This document shows positions 26,202 to 35,644 of a stretch of 64,000 bases of DNA, piece after piece. The DNA is from DQWO01 sp964478545. Its GTDB lineage: Bacteria; Desulfobacterota; Anaeroferrophillalia; Anaeroferrophillales; Anaeroferrophillaceae. The DNA is taken from assembly GCA_964478545.1 (NCBI GenBank), contig CAYZIS010000010.1:18289-82288 (forward strand). Reading direction: 5' to 3'. The notes below the pieces were generated by a model. The model was not told the origin of the DNA, searched no databases, and worked only from the letters and a program-made list of their open reading frames with translations. The position numbers and the translations under genes are program-made. Position 1 is the first letter of the stretch. Each line of letters starts with the position of its first letter.

Positions 26202-27494
26202 TTAGTGGATGTTATAAAATAATGATGGCAAAAACAGCACCAGATCAGGCCAGTAAGTAAGCAACAACAAGATAGCAATCTGAATAGCCAAAAAAGGCAT
26301 CACCGCCCTGGTCACATAAATAATGTCACGGTTTACCAGGGCGCCGGTTATATAGAGACTGACCCCCAGTGGCGGCGTGCAATAGCCAATCCCCAGGTTA
26401 ACAGTCATAAGTAAACCAAAATGCAGGGAACTGATACCAAATTCCGGCAATATCGGCAGCAGAATCGGCGCCAGAATCAAAGTAGCGGAAATGATATCCA
26501 TAAACATCCCAACAATCAGCAGCATGATATTTACCACCAACAGGAATATCCATGCACTGTGAATATTGCTCACTACTGCATCAGCAATCAGCGCCGGAAT
26601 CTGTTCAAGGGTTAGATAACGACCAAAAGCCGAAGCTCCGGCAACAATAATCAACAAGGTGGCTGAAGTTACGGCTGAAGAAACAACAACCTTCTTCACA
26701 CCAACAAACTTCATATCCTTATGGATGAACAGCTCAACAATGAAAGAATAAACACAGGCCACCACTGCCGCCTCATTGGCGGTAAAAACCCCGAAAAAAA
26801 TCCCCCCGAAAATCAATACCGGCAACATCAAGGCCCAGAATCCTTCTCTTAAGACCGCGATCAGTTCCTTGAAGGTCGGTGGAGGCATGCGTTTAAAATG
26901 ACGATTCTTACAGTAAAAATACGAGTAGAGCGAGAAACTGGCAATGATCAGGAAGCCGGGGATAAAACCGGTCATAAAAAGGGCAGCCAATGAATCATTG
27001 CTGACCATTGAATAAAGAATCATGGAAATACTGGGTGGGATAATAACCCCTAAGATAGGCGATGAGGTCATTATCCCGACACTGAACTGCTCATCATACT
27101 GGTTTTCCATCAGGGCTGGAATCATAAACCCCCCGATGGCCACCACGGTGGCCACCGTCGAACCGGAGATAGCACCAAACATGCCACAGACCAGCACCCC
27201 GGCCATCGCCAAACCACCAGGGAAAAAACCCACCACCGCATTAGCTACTTTTATCAATTTATCGACTATGGACCCGGCAGTCATGATATTGCCACAGAGG
27301 ATAAAAAACAGCACTACCACCAGGGCAAAATTATCCATGCTGCGAAACAAGGTTTGCGCCATCATCATAACCGGCATGCCGGAAAAGAAATAAAAACCGA
27401 CAATACTGGTAAAGAATAACGACATGAATACCGGAATTGTCGCAGCCAGACAACCAATCAGGCATAATACAATAATAATATAACTGGTTTCCAT
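26202..27494 (-). CDS. TRAP transporter large permease (DctM family)
   Basis: Ion-coupled inner-membrane permease of a tripartite importer for carboxylates or related acids; 430 residues forming about 12 helices. Family features include FFILCGNIMTAGSI, GAISGSTVATVVAIGG, and GYCTPPLGVSLYITGAL. The substrate cannot be inferred. It works with the small permease 85 bases upstream and the binding protein at 28134-29192. Confidence 0.94.
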   Translation of the reverse strand: METSYIIIVLCLIGCLAATIPVFMSLFFTSIVGFYFFSGMPVMMMAQTLFRSMDNFALVVVLFFILCGNIMTAGSIVDKLIKVANAVVGFFPGGLAMAGVLVCGMFGAISGSTVATVVAIGGFMIPALMENQYDEQFSVGIMTSSPILGVIIPPSISMILYSMVSNDSLAALFMTGFIPGFLIIASFSLYSYFYCKNRHFKRMPPPTFKELIAVLREGFWALMLPVLIFGGIFFGVFTANEAAVVACVYSFIVELFIHKDMKFVGVKKVVVSSAVTSATLLIIVAGASAFGRYLTLEQIPALIADAVVSNIHSAWIFLLVVNIMLLIVGMFMDIISATLILAPILLPILPEFGISSLHFGLLMTVNLGIGYCTPPLGVSLYITGALVNRDIIYVTRAVMPFLAIQIAILLLLTYWPDLVLFLPSLFYNIH

Positions 27495-27579
27495 AAACTC
27501 TTAATTGTCCTCTATCTTAAAATGAACTTGTAACAAAATAATCAATACTGAATACACGTTACCCACAGCATCAACCTTC

Positions 27580-28062
27580 TTAACTAGTATGATAATCTTC
27601 CCACATAACTTGCAATGTTCTAATAAACATCATTATTCCCATCAATGGCAAAATAGCGTAGAGAAAAACCAGAGGAATATGCAGAATAATAGTTTTTTGA
27701 TGGGTGGCAACCTGCAATGCGGCCATTCCCCAACCAAGTTTGGTTATCATAACACTGTAAAACAGAACGCAAAAGTGGCTGAAATAATCCAATGGTTTTT
27801 TTAATCGGGGGAAAATTTGCGGCACGGCATCAATCCGGATCATTGCCCTGGATTTGATAGCGGCACTGCAACCGATAAAGGTCGTATAAATAATAATTTC
27901 CCGAATCAGCTCTTCCGACCAGGCCAGGGAATAATGAATAGTATAGCGCAATACCACATTGACAAAGAGCGCAACCAGCCCGACCATAACCGTAATAAAC
28001 AAGGTCCACTCTTCAAAGAAGCTGAGAACCTTATCAAGCCCCCAAAATATCTTACTTATCAT
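27580..28062 (-). CDS. TRAP transporter small permease (DctQ family)
   Basis: Four-helix membrane subunit of the TRAP importer, 160 residues, with the family segments VNVVLRYTIHYSLAWSEELIRE and FIGCSAAIKSRAMIRID. I start it at ATG 28062 because GAGG is 9 bases upstream; the ATG nine bases earlier overlaps that site. It lies after the internal terminator that follows the binding-protein gene. Confidence 0.9.
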   Translation of the reverse strand: MISKIFWGLDKVLSFFEEWTLFITVMVGLVALFVNVVLRYTIHYSLAWSEELIREIIIYTTFIGCSAAIKSRAMIRIDAVPQIFPRLKKPLDYFSHFCVLFYSVMITKLGWGMAALQVATHQKTIILHIPLVFLYAILPLMGIMMFIRTLQVMWEDYHTS

Positions 28063-28086
28063 CGCTACCATCCTCAGTTAAGGCAC

Positions 28087-28120
28087 AAAAAAAAGGACCG
28101 GGATAGAAATATCCCGGTCC
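28087..28120 (-). terminator. Terminator inside the TRAP operon
   Basis: Perfect 10-bp stem (GGACCGGGAT / ATCCCGGTCC, 6-base loop) followed by eight T residues on the reverse strand. It sits 14 bases after the binding-protein stop and 25 bases before dctQ. Partial termination here would give more binding protein than permease. Confidence 0.88.
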
Positions 28121-28133
28121 TTTGCTGCTGAAA

Positions 28134-29192
28134 TCAATAATCCAGGATTCTCTTATACCCCACAAAATCCTGAACTTTTTTCAAATAGTCAACCCCAATC
28201 TGGTTGGCCCACTCTTTATGAACTTTATCGCCTTTCACCCGCAGCGTCTCCATTTCTTCGGGAGAAAGTTTAAAAAAAGTCACGCCATTTGCCTTCGCCT
28301 TGGCAATCTGCGTTTCTTCCTGTTTCCGGGTCAAAACCCGGGTTTTGGCACATTCTTCATGAATAACATCGGTAAGAACTTTTTGCAGGTCTGCAGGCAG
28401 GGAATCAAACCATTTCTTATTGAGCAAATGGATAAACAGGCCCTGGGCATAGTTAATCTGGGTAAAATTTTTGCAAATTTCAAATTTCTTGGTGATATTA
28501 CAGACAATCGGAGTATGGTCCAGACCAGTAATAACTCCCTGTTTCAATGAAATGGGAACATCAGGCCATGGCATTACCACCGGATGCAGGCCCCAAGCAG
28601 AATACAAGGATTTATTGACCGCCGCCTCGGCAATGCGGAATTTAACTTTCTTGGCGCCGGCAATGGTTTTGATTGGAATTGTACTGGCCCAGCCATAGTT
28701 ACCATAACCGGTGATATCCAAGCCCATGACACCCTGGTGCAGCATCCCATCCATATAGTGTGAGAACAGAGCTTTGTTAGCGACAAACTTATTAAGTTTA
28801 TCAAAAGAATTGATCAGGAAAGGAAGGTTGATCATTCCCATCCGCGGGGCCAGATTGGTAACCGCCACTGAGGAGCACATCATCCCCTGAATCGTACCGG
28901 TCTGCAGCATATTCAAAACTTCAACTTCACCACCCAACTGACATAAAGGATAATATTTGAGCGCAATCTGGCCGTTGCTTCGTTTCCACAGGGAATCACG
29001 AATACTGTAGCCAACTCTAGAGCCCTCAATAACCGGATGAGTGACATTGGATACTTTCATGACATACTTAGCTTTAGACATATCATATGTGGCTTTCCAC
29101 TTGGCCAGCGGGTTCCCTTTAGACCATGCCTGAGGGGCCATGATCAGCATTGCCAAAACCACCAGGGTTACAACCTTACACCATCTACGCAT
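28134..29192 (-). CDS. TRAP transporter solute-binding protein (DctP family)
   Basis: Periplasmic substrate-binding subunit, 352 residues, with a signal peptide (MRRWCKVVTLVVLAMLIMA, cleavage likely after PQAWS). The DctP fold is evident from GGEVEVLNMLQTGTIQGM, the FRIAEAAVNKSLYSAWGLHPV strand (with the conserved Arg that binds carboxylate substrates) and GVITGLDHTP. The GGAGG ribosome site is good. It is the first gene of the operon dctP-dctQ-dctM-usp. Ligand unknown. Confidence 0.93.
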   Translation of the reverse strand: MRRWCKVVTLVVLAMLIMAPQAWSKGNPLAKWKATYDMSKAKYVMKVSNVTHPVIEGSRVGYSIRDSLWKRSNGQIALKYYPLCQLGGEVEVLNMLQTGTIQGMMCSSVAVTNLAPRMGMINLPFLINSFDKLNKFVANKALFSHYMDGMLHQGVMGLDITGYGNYGWASTIPIKTIAGAKKVKFRIAEAAVNKSLYSAWGLHPVVMPWPDVPISLKQGVITGLDHTPIVCNITKKFEICKNFTQINYAQGLFIHLLNKKWFDSLPADLQKVLTDVIHEECAKTRVLTRKQEETQIAKAKANGVTFFKLSPEEMETLRVKGDKVHKEWANQIGVDYLKKVQDFVGYKRILDY

Positions 29193-29585
29193 AATATTCC
29201 TCCTTCACCATTTGGGTTATTAAAACAAAACTTTTGAATTTATCATGGTCTAATACCTAAATCAAGAAAAAATCGTTCTATTTGAAAACATGTTCAAGCT
29301 GTCTCGAAAAATTAGAATTTTTGTTTGAGTACAAGACAGGTAAAAATTATAACCGCAGGAATATATGTCATATTTTGAGGATTATAATTTGAGCCTAACG
29401 CAGTAATCGAGCAAAAAGGCCATTTTTCAAGATAGTCTTCAAGGGAATCAATTGCAACTCCTTATATATACTGGGATAATCACAACACAATTTCATTGCA
29501 TTTTGACCAGAAATGGTCATATGATACCAACCACTATATGATACATGCTATTGTATAGTCAGACTTTCTCAAGGAACGTTCAATT
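29193..29585. other. Divergent promoter region between TRAP operon and DUF4390-ntrYX operon
   Basis: About 390 bases without a gene. The right part holds the palindrome at 29504-29519 and two copies of ATATGATAC (about 29519-29527 and 29537-29545), spaced 18 bases apart. These are likely regulatory sites for the DUF4390 operon. I could not pick promoter hexamers with confidence. Confidence 0.5.
29504..29519. promoter_or_regulatory. Perfect 6-4-6 palindrome, candidate operator
   Basis: TGACCA-GAAA-TGGTCA, 66 bases upstream of the DUF4390 gene. There is no T tract, so a protein-binding site is more likely than a terminator. Confidence 0.4.
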
Positions 29586-30260
29586 ATGCGGATAAAATCA
29601 TTTTTTTATGGCAACACCCCTTCATTTATCGGCAAAGCTATGTTCATACTTTGTCTGGCATTGCTGGCCCTACCGTGCAAATTAAATGCCAGCGAAAATA
29701 ATCAAGTTACATTTTCCGCTGACAACCCTCCCTACCTGGAAAATTTTGTTCTTGAAAAAAGTAATCAATGGGTAACCCTTTCTCTCACAGTCAGCAGCCC
29801 CTTTGATAAGAAGATTAAATCCCTGATTTTAAATGGTGTCCCACAAAGGATCACCCTGACAATCGATACCAATGAGAAGAAAAATTACCTTTTCCTGGTA
29901 AATATTGATCGAAAAATATTCAGTAACAACATTATTCAAAGCATTCTTTATGACAATCTTAAAAAGCTGTTTGTAGTCAATTTTGACGGCAAGCAACCAC
30001 CCATCAAAACCCGTTCATACAAAAAAGCCCTCCTGGCTGTATCAACCTTTAATAATATACATCTATTACCGCTCAAAAAATCTTTGATCCACCACGATTA
30101 TCAATCCAGGGTAAAAGCAGAAATCATTAAAAAACGCATGCCTTTCCACCTCGAATATATTTTCTTTTTCCTTGCCAGCCGGGATCGAAAAACCCAGACC
30201 TATATCCTTGAAATCCCCCAGCAGTTTCTACCTCATGAAAATGAACACGCCGGTTATTAA
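29586..30260 (+). CDS. DUF4390 protein, secreted or membrane-anchored
   Basis: 224 residues with an N-terminal signal or anchor segment (about 15-36, GKAMFILCLALLALPCKLNA). The rest is beta-rich (QWVTLSLTVSSPFDKKI, RITLTIDTNEKKNYLFLVN), a pattern seen in DUF4390 proteins. In Desulfobacterota these stand directly before NtrY-like kinases, as here: the next ATG follows the stop with no gap. A periplasmic sensing role for the kinase is inferred from this pairing only. Confidence 0.75.
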   Translation: MRIKSFFYGNTPSFIGKAMFILCLALLALPCKLNASENNQVTFSADNPPYLENFVLEKSNQWVTLSLTVSSPFDKKIKSLILNGVPQRITLTIDTNEKKNYLFLVNIDRKIFSNNIIQSILYDNLKKLFVVNFDGKQPPIKTRSYKKALLAVSTFNNIHLLPLKKSLIHHDYQSRVKAEIIKKRMPFHLEYIFFFLASRDRKTQTYILEIPQQFLPHENEHAGY

Positions 30261-32501
30261 ATGAACCTGGCCCCACATATACCATTGTCGGCTGAGTCGC
30301 ATCGGCGCAAAAGGGAAAAGGTACTGATCATCTGCCTGATCCTGATTCTGGCTGTCCTGTTTTATATTGAGAAAAATTTTCCCGCCCTGCCATCTGACCT
30401 ACCGCTGTCAAATAACATCATCGTTTTTGCCCTGATTAATATCAATATCATTCTGCTATTACTTCTGGTATTCCTCATTGTCCGAAATACCTTGAAATTA
30501 TTGCTGGAACGCAAACGTAAAATTGTTGGTTTTCGCCTGCGTTCCAAGCTCTCCCTGGCTTTCGTCTCGTTATCACTGATTCCTACCCTGCTTCTTTTTG
30601 TTTCTGCCACCGGTTTCATCCGCTACAGCATAGACAACTGGTTTTCGGTTCAATTTGAATCTGCCCTCGATGCATCACTTGAAATCGCCCAGGATTACTA
30701 CAAAATCCTTAGTGAGCAAAATAAGATAACCGCCGGAAGCATTGCCGATGAGATAACCAGAAAGGGGCTGCTAATCGGCGAAAGCACGAAGCCGATGTTT
30801 GACTATATAGAGCAAAAACGAAGGGAAAACAATTTTACGGCCATTGCCATTTATGCAAAAAAAGGCTACACCCCCCTGACAACAAGTCATAACCGGAGTT
30901 TCAACCCTGACAAGCTCAACCGGATTACGAGCCCCAATGACTCTTTATTCCATCCACAATCAAGGGTTATTCCCCTGGATGATGGCAGCAGCCTGATTCA
31001 GGGAAGCGCGCCAATTTTTTCCGTCTGGAAAGGAGATAAAGCAGTAGCCGTCGTCGTCATTTCCCGGATTATTTCATCCCGGATGAACAATAACCTGGAC
31101 GCGGTATCACAAAAATTCAGTGACTATAAACAAACCAAAAGCATGAAACAGTACATCAAGTACAGTTACGTGTTTTCCTTTGTCCTGATTACTGTATTAA
31201 TCATTTTCATCTCCCTCTGGTTTGGTTTTTATCTGGCCAAAAACATTACGGAACCTTTACAGGAACTGGCTCTGGCAACCAGGAAAATTGCCGGCGGTGA
31301 GCTGGACTTTACCATTGACATGGCAGCCAGCGATGAAATCGGCATCCTGGTCCAGTCATTTAATGAAATGACAGAACGATTAAAGGCCAGCAAGCAGGAA
31401 AGGGAACTGACGAACAATGAACTGGTAAAAATGAATGACAAGTTGGAACAACGGCGGAAATATATTGAAATTATTTTGAAAAATGTCAACGCGGGTATCA
31501 TCACCCTGGACCGAAACGGCAAAATCATTACCATCAACGAAACTGCTGCTATCCTTTTCGACCTCCAGGGCAAAGACTGCTACAACAAAAATTACCGCGA
31601 AATTTTCACCAGTGAAATTATCCAGAAAATTCGTTTCTTCCTCAGAAACCAGGAACGTATCGACCAGAGCCTGGAAAGCAGAGAAATAGAGCTCAGCCTG
31701 CCGGAGCGCAATGTTCATCTGGCGATCAACTTCACTCGTCTTGACGATGATCAAAACAACTATATCGGTATGCTGGTAATTATTAATGATTTAACCGAAA
31801 TAATCAATGCCCAGAAAGCCGTAGCCTGGAGGGAAGTTGCCAGACGCATTGCCCATGAAATCAAAAATCCACTCACCCCCATTGCCTTGTCCGCCGAGCG
31901 TATCCAGCGCAAATATTCCTCTCTGGTAGAAGAGGGAGATGAGGTATTGCACAATTGCACTTCCACCATTGTCAAACAGGTAGGAGCTTTAAAGCAACTG
32001 GTAAATGAATTTTCCAACTTCGCCCGCATGCCCCAGGCAAAACCGTCCATGGGAGATATGCATGAGGTTATCAGCGAAACCCTGGTTTTGTATCAGAATG
32101 CTCAGCAGAACTGTGGATTTATCTTTCAACCGGATGAGCAGCTTACCATGTTTTTATTTGACCCGGAACAGATGAAGCGGGTGATAACCAACCTGATTGA
32201 CAATTCCCTGGCAGCCGTTAAATCCACCGGCAATGGGACTATCACCATCACAACCAAGCTTGACAAAAGTCTCCAGATCGTTATTATTAAGATCTGTGAT
32301 ACAGGCTTGGGGATCAGTCAGAAAGATAAGGCAAAGCTTTTCGAACCCTATTTTTCCACCAAGCAATCAGGAACGGGTCTGGGCCTGGCAATCGTCAAAA
32401 CTATCATCCATGATCACCGGGGTTTTATTCGAGTTAAGAACAACTCTCCCCGGGGAACCTGCTTCATCATTGAATTGCCATTTAACACTGAGGCAACATG
32501 A
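30261..32501 (+). CDS. NtrY-like membrane sensor histidine kinase
   Basis: 746 residues. Two membrane segments near the N-terminus (about 22-38 and 51-78), a third near 105-120, a periplasmic region to about 300, a further helix near 310-330, then HAMP (about 330-385), PAS (about 395-500), HisKA with phosphoacceptor His532 in RIAHEIKNPLTPIALSAERI, and HATPase motifs (NLIDNSLAAV, DTGLGI, TGLGLAIVK). The NPLTPI signature is typical of NtrY. It autophosphorylates and passes the phosphate to the regulator encoded next; the two genes overlap by 4 bases. The signal is unknown; nitrogen sensing should not be assumed. Confidence 0.92.
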   Translation: MNLAPHIPLSAESHRRKREKVLIICLILILAVLFYIEKNFPALPSDLPLSNNIIVFALININIILLLLLVFLIVRNTLKLLLERKRKIVGFRLRSKLSLAFVSLSLIPTLLLFVSATGFIRYSIDNWFSVQFESALDASLEIAQDYYKILSEQNKITAGSIADEITRKGLLIGESTKPMFDYIEQKRRENNFTAIAIYAKKGYTPLTTSHNRSFNPDKLNRITSPNDSLFHPQSRVIPLDDGSSLIQGSAPIFSVWKGDKAVAVVVISRIISSRMNNNLDAVSQKFSDYKQTKSMKQYIKYSYVFSFVLITVLIIFISLWFGFYLAKNITEPLQELALATRKIAGGELDFTIDMAASDEIGILVQSFNEMTERLKASKQERELTNNELVKMNDKLEQRRKYIEIILKNVNAGIITLDRNGKIITINETAAILFDLQGKDCYNKNYREIFTSEIIQKIRFFLRNQERIDQSLESREIELSLPERNVHLAINFTRLDDDQNNYIGMLVIINDLTEIINAQKAVAWREVARRIAHEIKNPLTPIALSAERIQRKYSSLVEEGDEVLHNCTSTIVKQVGALKQLVNEFSNFARMPQAKPSMGDMHEVISETLVLYQNAQQNCGFIFQPDEQLTMFLFDPEQMKRVITNLIDNSLAAVKSTGNGTITITTKLDKSLQIVIIKICDTGLGISQKDKAKLFEPYFSTKQSGTGLGLAIVKTIIHDHRGFIRVKNNSPRGTCFIIELPFNTEAT

Positions 32502-33889
32502 AAACCACTATCATGATTGTTGATGACGACCTGGATGTCCGGCAGTCCATCATGGATGTCTTTGGTGATGAAGGTTATGAGGTATTCGGCGCCGGCGGCG
32601 GCCAGGAAGCGTTAAAAATAGTAAACCAGGAAAATATTGATCTGATTTTTCTGGATATCTGGATGCCAGATCTGGATGGGATGCAGGTTTTACAGCAATT
32701 GAAGGCGGTTCATCCGGAGATCCCGGTGGTCATGATTTCCGGCCATGGCACCATCGAAACCGCCGTCCAGTCCACCAAGCTGGGAGCATTTGATTTTATT
32801 GAAAAACCGGTCTCCCTGGAAAAGCTGGTCATTACTGCAAAAAACGCCCTGACTATATATCACCTGCAGCAGGAAAATCTGCGGTTGAAGGAGCGTTTTC
32901 AGCATAAACCACAGCTCATCGGCCAGAGTCCGGTAATGCAGGAATTGCAGCAACAGATAGCTGTGGTGGGACCAACCAATGGCTGGGTGCTGATAACTGG
33001 TGAAAATGGCACCGGCAAAGAATTGGTAGCCCGGGCTATTCACCGTCTCAGCCACCGGGCGGATAAACCATTTGTAGATGTTAACTGCGCCGCCATCCCA
33101 GAAAACCTGATTGAATCCGAATTACTGGGCTATGAAAAGGGGGCGTTTACCGGTGCCACCAACCGCAAAAAAGGAAAATTTGAGCAGGCCCATGAGGGAA
33201 CCATCTTTCTGGATGAAATTGGCGACATGAGCCTCAATACCCAGGCAAAGATCCTGCGGGTGCTGCAGGAACAATCCCTCAACCGACTTGGCAGCACAAA
33301 AACCATCACTATTGATGTCCGAGTCATCGCCGCAACCAACAAAAATCTGGAAACAGAAATCGCCCGGGGAAATTTCAGAGAAGATCTTTACTACCGCTTG
33401 AATGTCATTCCCATGCACGTACCACCACTACGGGAACGGCAGAATGACATACCATTACTGGCCAAACAGTTCATGTCTCATTATGCCCGGGGAAAGGGTG
33501 AACCGAACAAACAACTGGCCCCGGAAATTATGCCTATTCTACAGCAATATAACTGGCCGGGAAATGTCCGGGAACTGAAAAACCTGATGGAACGTCTGGC
33601 AATCATGTCACCAGCAAGCATGATATCCTCCCATGATCTTCCTCACTATGTGAGGGGCAAGGAAAGTAAAACTGCCATTGCCTCCGCAGGGGATGATTAT
33701 CCCAACAGCCAGTTCTATACCGACCACCTGAGTGAGGCGGTCAGCAAGTTTGAAAAATACTATTTAGCAAAAAAGCTTAAAGAATTTGATGGAAACATCT
33801 CCCGTACGGCCATCCAGATCGGGATTACCCGTCGAAATCTCCATCGCAAGATCAAGGCATTATCCATCAATTCCCATCAGAAGGACTGA
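32498..33889 (+). CDS. Sigma54-dependent response regulator (NtrX/NtrC family)
   Basis: 463 residues: receiver domain (1-120, phosphoacceptor Asp53, Lys103), AAA+ domain (about 136-365) with Walker A GENGTGKE at 168-175 and the sigma54-contact loop GAFTGA at 215-220, Walker B FLDEIGDMS, and a Fis-type helix-turn-helix at the end (SRTAIQIGITRRNLHRKIKAL). Activates sigma54 promoters when phosphorylated by the partner kinase. The NtrX-like call rests on pairing with an NtrY-like kinase. Confidence 0.93.
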   Translation: MKTTIMIVDDDLDVRQSIMDVFGDEGYEVFGAGGGQEALKIVNQENIDLIFLDIWMPDLDGMQVLQQLKAVHPEIPVVMISGHGTIETAVQSTKLGAFDFIEKPVSLEKLVITAKNALTIYHLQQENLRLKERFQHKPQLIGQSPVMQELQQQIAVVGPTNGWVLITGENGTGKELVARAIHRLSHRADKPFVDVNCAAIPENLIESELLGYEKGAFTGATNRKKGKFEQAHEGTIFLDEIGDMSLNTQAKILRVLQEQSLNRLGSTKTITIDVRVIAATNKNLETEIARGNFREDLYYRLNVIPMHVPPLRERQNDIPLLAKQFMSHYARGKGEPNKQLAPEIMPILQQYNWPGNVRELKNLMERLAIMSPASMISSHDLPHYVRGKESKTAIASAGDDYPNSQFYTDHLSEAVSKFEKYYLAKKLKEFDGNISRTAIQIGITRRNLHRKIKALSINSHQKD

Positions 33890-33927
33890 CAATAACCAGG
33901 AATCAACCATCACAATGGTTTCATGCC

Positions 33928-34401
33928 ATGAAACGGGAAACAGGGATTGTCACCAAGATTGAAGACGGCATTGCTTTTGTCCGGAAAGCTCAAAGCCAGA
34001 AATGTGAAAACTGCTCCGGAAAGGGATCATGCATGGTCCTGGAGCATGGCAATGAGCTGGTTATCAAGGTCAGCAATACCCTTGATGCCCATCCCGGAGA
34101 TCAGATCAGCCTGAAAATCAGCCGGCAGTCTTCAGGATTAAAGCAACTGTCACTTTTTTTTATTGCCATTTTCGCTCTCATAGTCGGTGGTACAATTGGA
34201 AGATTCTGCACCCGATTTAGTGCCAGCGCCAGCAGCCAATTCCTGCCGGCAATCTTTGGACTCGGGTCACTGATCATTTCAATACTGTTGTGGCGGAGCT
34301 ACTATAAACAACAGGAGAAACGACAACCGCAGCCGATAATGGAGAAAATTATCCACAGCGAATCACAGGATAAACATGGGAACCAAATTAATTTGCAGTA
34401 A
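33928..34401 (+). CDS. RseC/MucC-family membrane protein
   Basis: 157 residues. The cytoplasmic N-terminal domain has the Cys-rich loop CENCSGKGSCMV (about 27-38), and two membrane helices follow (about 74-92 and 101-121). Family members relate to SoxR reduction (with Rsx/Rnf complexes) and to sigma-E control in gamma-proteobacteria. In this lineage the function is open. It overlaps smpB by 26 bases. Confidence 0.85.
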   Translation: MKRETGIVTKIEDGIAFVRKAQSQKCENCSGKGSCMVLEHGNELVIKVSNTLDAHPGDQISLKISRQSSGLKQLSLFFIAIFALIVGGTIGRFCTRFSASASSQFLPAIFGLGSLIISILLWRSYYKQQEKRQPQPIMEKIIHSESQDKHGNQINLQ

Positions 34402-34825
34402 TAAAAAAGCCCGGCGTAACTATGATATTCTTGAAACTTTTGAAGCCGGCATAGCCTTGGTGGGCTCTGAAGTTAAGTCCCTGCGAGCCGGTAAATCCAG
34501 CATGAATGAAAGTTACGCCAGGATTGCAGACGGAGAAATCTGGCTGGTACATTTTCATATCAGCCCCTATACCCACGCCAATGTTTTCAACCACGATCCG
34601 ATCCGGCCCCGTAAATTACTGCTCCACAAGCAGGAAATTCGCCGGCTAATTGGTAAAATTACCGAGAAGGGGTTGACGCTGGTACCCCTGCGTGCTTATT
34701 TTAAGAATGGCAGGGCTAAAGTTGAGCTGGCCCTGGGGAAAGGTAAAAAGATCTATGACAAACGTGAAGACTTGAAGAGGAAAGCGGTAAAAAGGGATAT
34801 GGAAAGGGAATTCAAAGACCACTGA
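34376..34825 (+). CDS. smpB: SsrA-binding protein SmpB
   Basis: 149 residues; binds tmRNA and delivers it to stalled ribosomes. The OB-fold core shows NYDILETFEAGIALVGSEVKSLR, the family hallmark, followed by HFHISPY and the basic C-terminal tail KKIYDKREDLKRKAVKRDMER, which occupies the empty mRNA channel. It directly precedes the tmRNA gene, the classical smpB-ssrA pair. Confidence 0.96.
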   Translation: MGTKLICSNKKARRNYDILETFEAGIALVGSEVKSLRAGKSSMNESYARIADGEIWLVHFHISPYTHANVFNHDPIRPRKLLLHKQEIRRLIGKITEKGLTLVPLRAYFKNGRAKVELALGKGKKIYDKREDLKRKAVKRDMEREFKDH

Positions 34826-34918
34826 ATACCCGGACGCCAGTCCTTTCTTGAAAATCTTAGTTATCTGTGTTATAGTTATTACATTGAATTGAAACTTTGA
34901 AACTTAAATTTTAGCTAT

Positions 34919-35274
34919 GGGGGTGATTCGGGTTCGACGGGAATGCTAAGCCTGAGGTTGCATGTGGAGGTCCCTGCTATCCTCCTTAAACCGGCAGGAA
35001 CTAAAATAAAAGCAAACAATGAATACGCTCTGGCCGCTTAGCGTGGCCAGCGCCCGGTCGTCCGACTCCTGCTAGGTCGGTTCCCGGGTGTCATCTTTAG
35101 CAGGATAGTTTATCGGCAGGTTTCCGGTCGGTAGGCGAAACTTCAGGGAGGCTCGTTGCTGTCGTATCCTGACCAGAGGAGACGGCGACAGTTAAATCCA
35201 ATATCTGGCTAAACATGTAGATGCTTCAGCGTGAAGGTTTTCGGACGCGGGTTCGATTCCCGCCACCTCCACCA
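34919..35274 (+). ncRNA. ssrA: tmRNA (ssrA)
   Basis: One-piece tmRNA of 356 nt. The 5' end GGGGGTGATTCGGGTTCGAC pairs with the 3' CACCTCC, followed by A and an encoded CCA (35272-35274); the T arm is GGGTTCGATTCCC. The resume codon GCA at 35012 opens the tag A-N-N-E-Y-A-L-A-A, terminated by TAG at 35039-35041. The gene is intact, although its 3' end is an integration site: the last 30 bases and about 165 bp of downstream sequence recur at 51769. Confidence 0.97.
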
Positions 35275-35449
35275 AATATAAATCCGGCATAACCTGCCGG
35301 ATTTGTTGTTTTATCAATAGTTTAGAACGCATGCCCAGCTTGTACCCACATCCTCTGCGGATTAATTTTTGCCCCTAAACCTCTCTAAACCACGCTAAAA
35401 CCCCCTATCAATCACTCATTTTACATGCATTTCACCTGCATTGGGAACC
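35245..35449. repeat. Left att-like direct repeat (tmRNA 3' end plus 175 bp)
   Basis: From ACGCGGGTTCGATTCCCGCC in the tmRNA T arm to GCATTGGGAACC, this 205-bp block matches 51769-51963 almost base for base. A 10-base CTAAACC-type unit is present here and absent from the right copy. It marks the left boundary of a genomic island inserted in ssrA. Confidence 0.9.
35280..35303 (+). terminator. tmRNA terminator hairpin
   Basis: AAATCCGGCA-TAACC-TGCCGGATTT followed by GTTGTTTT. It lies within the duplicated att block, so an identical hairpin occurs at about 51804-51827. Confidence 0.75.
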
Positions 35450-35644
35450 GTTGGTTCAGTCAGATTAATGATAAGAATCAGAAATCCATTTGCCAAATCC
35501 AGTTGATTTTTATCAAATTGACATACATTTAAAATAGTATTAGAGTTGTCGAAGATTGGACTGGAAGAAGGGTTTAGATCAAATCTCTGCCTGACAAAAA
35601 TATATCCTTTAAAAATATAGCTTGAGATGAAAAGTGAGGTCGTG

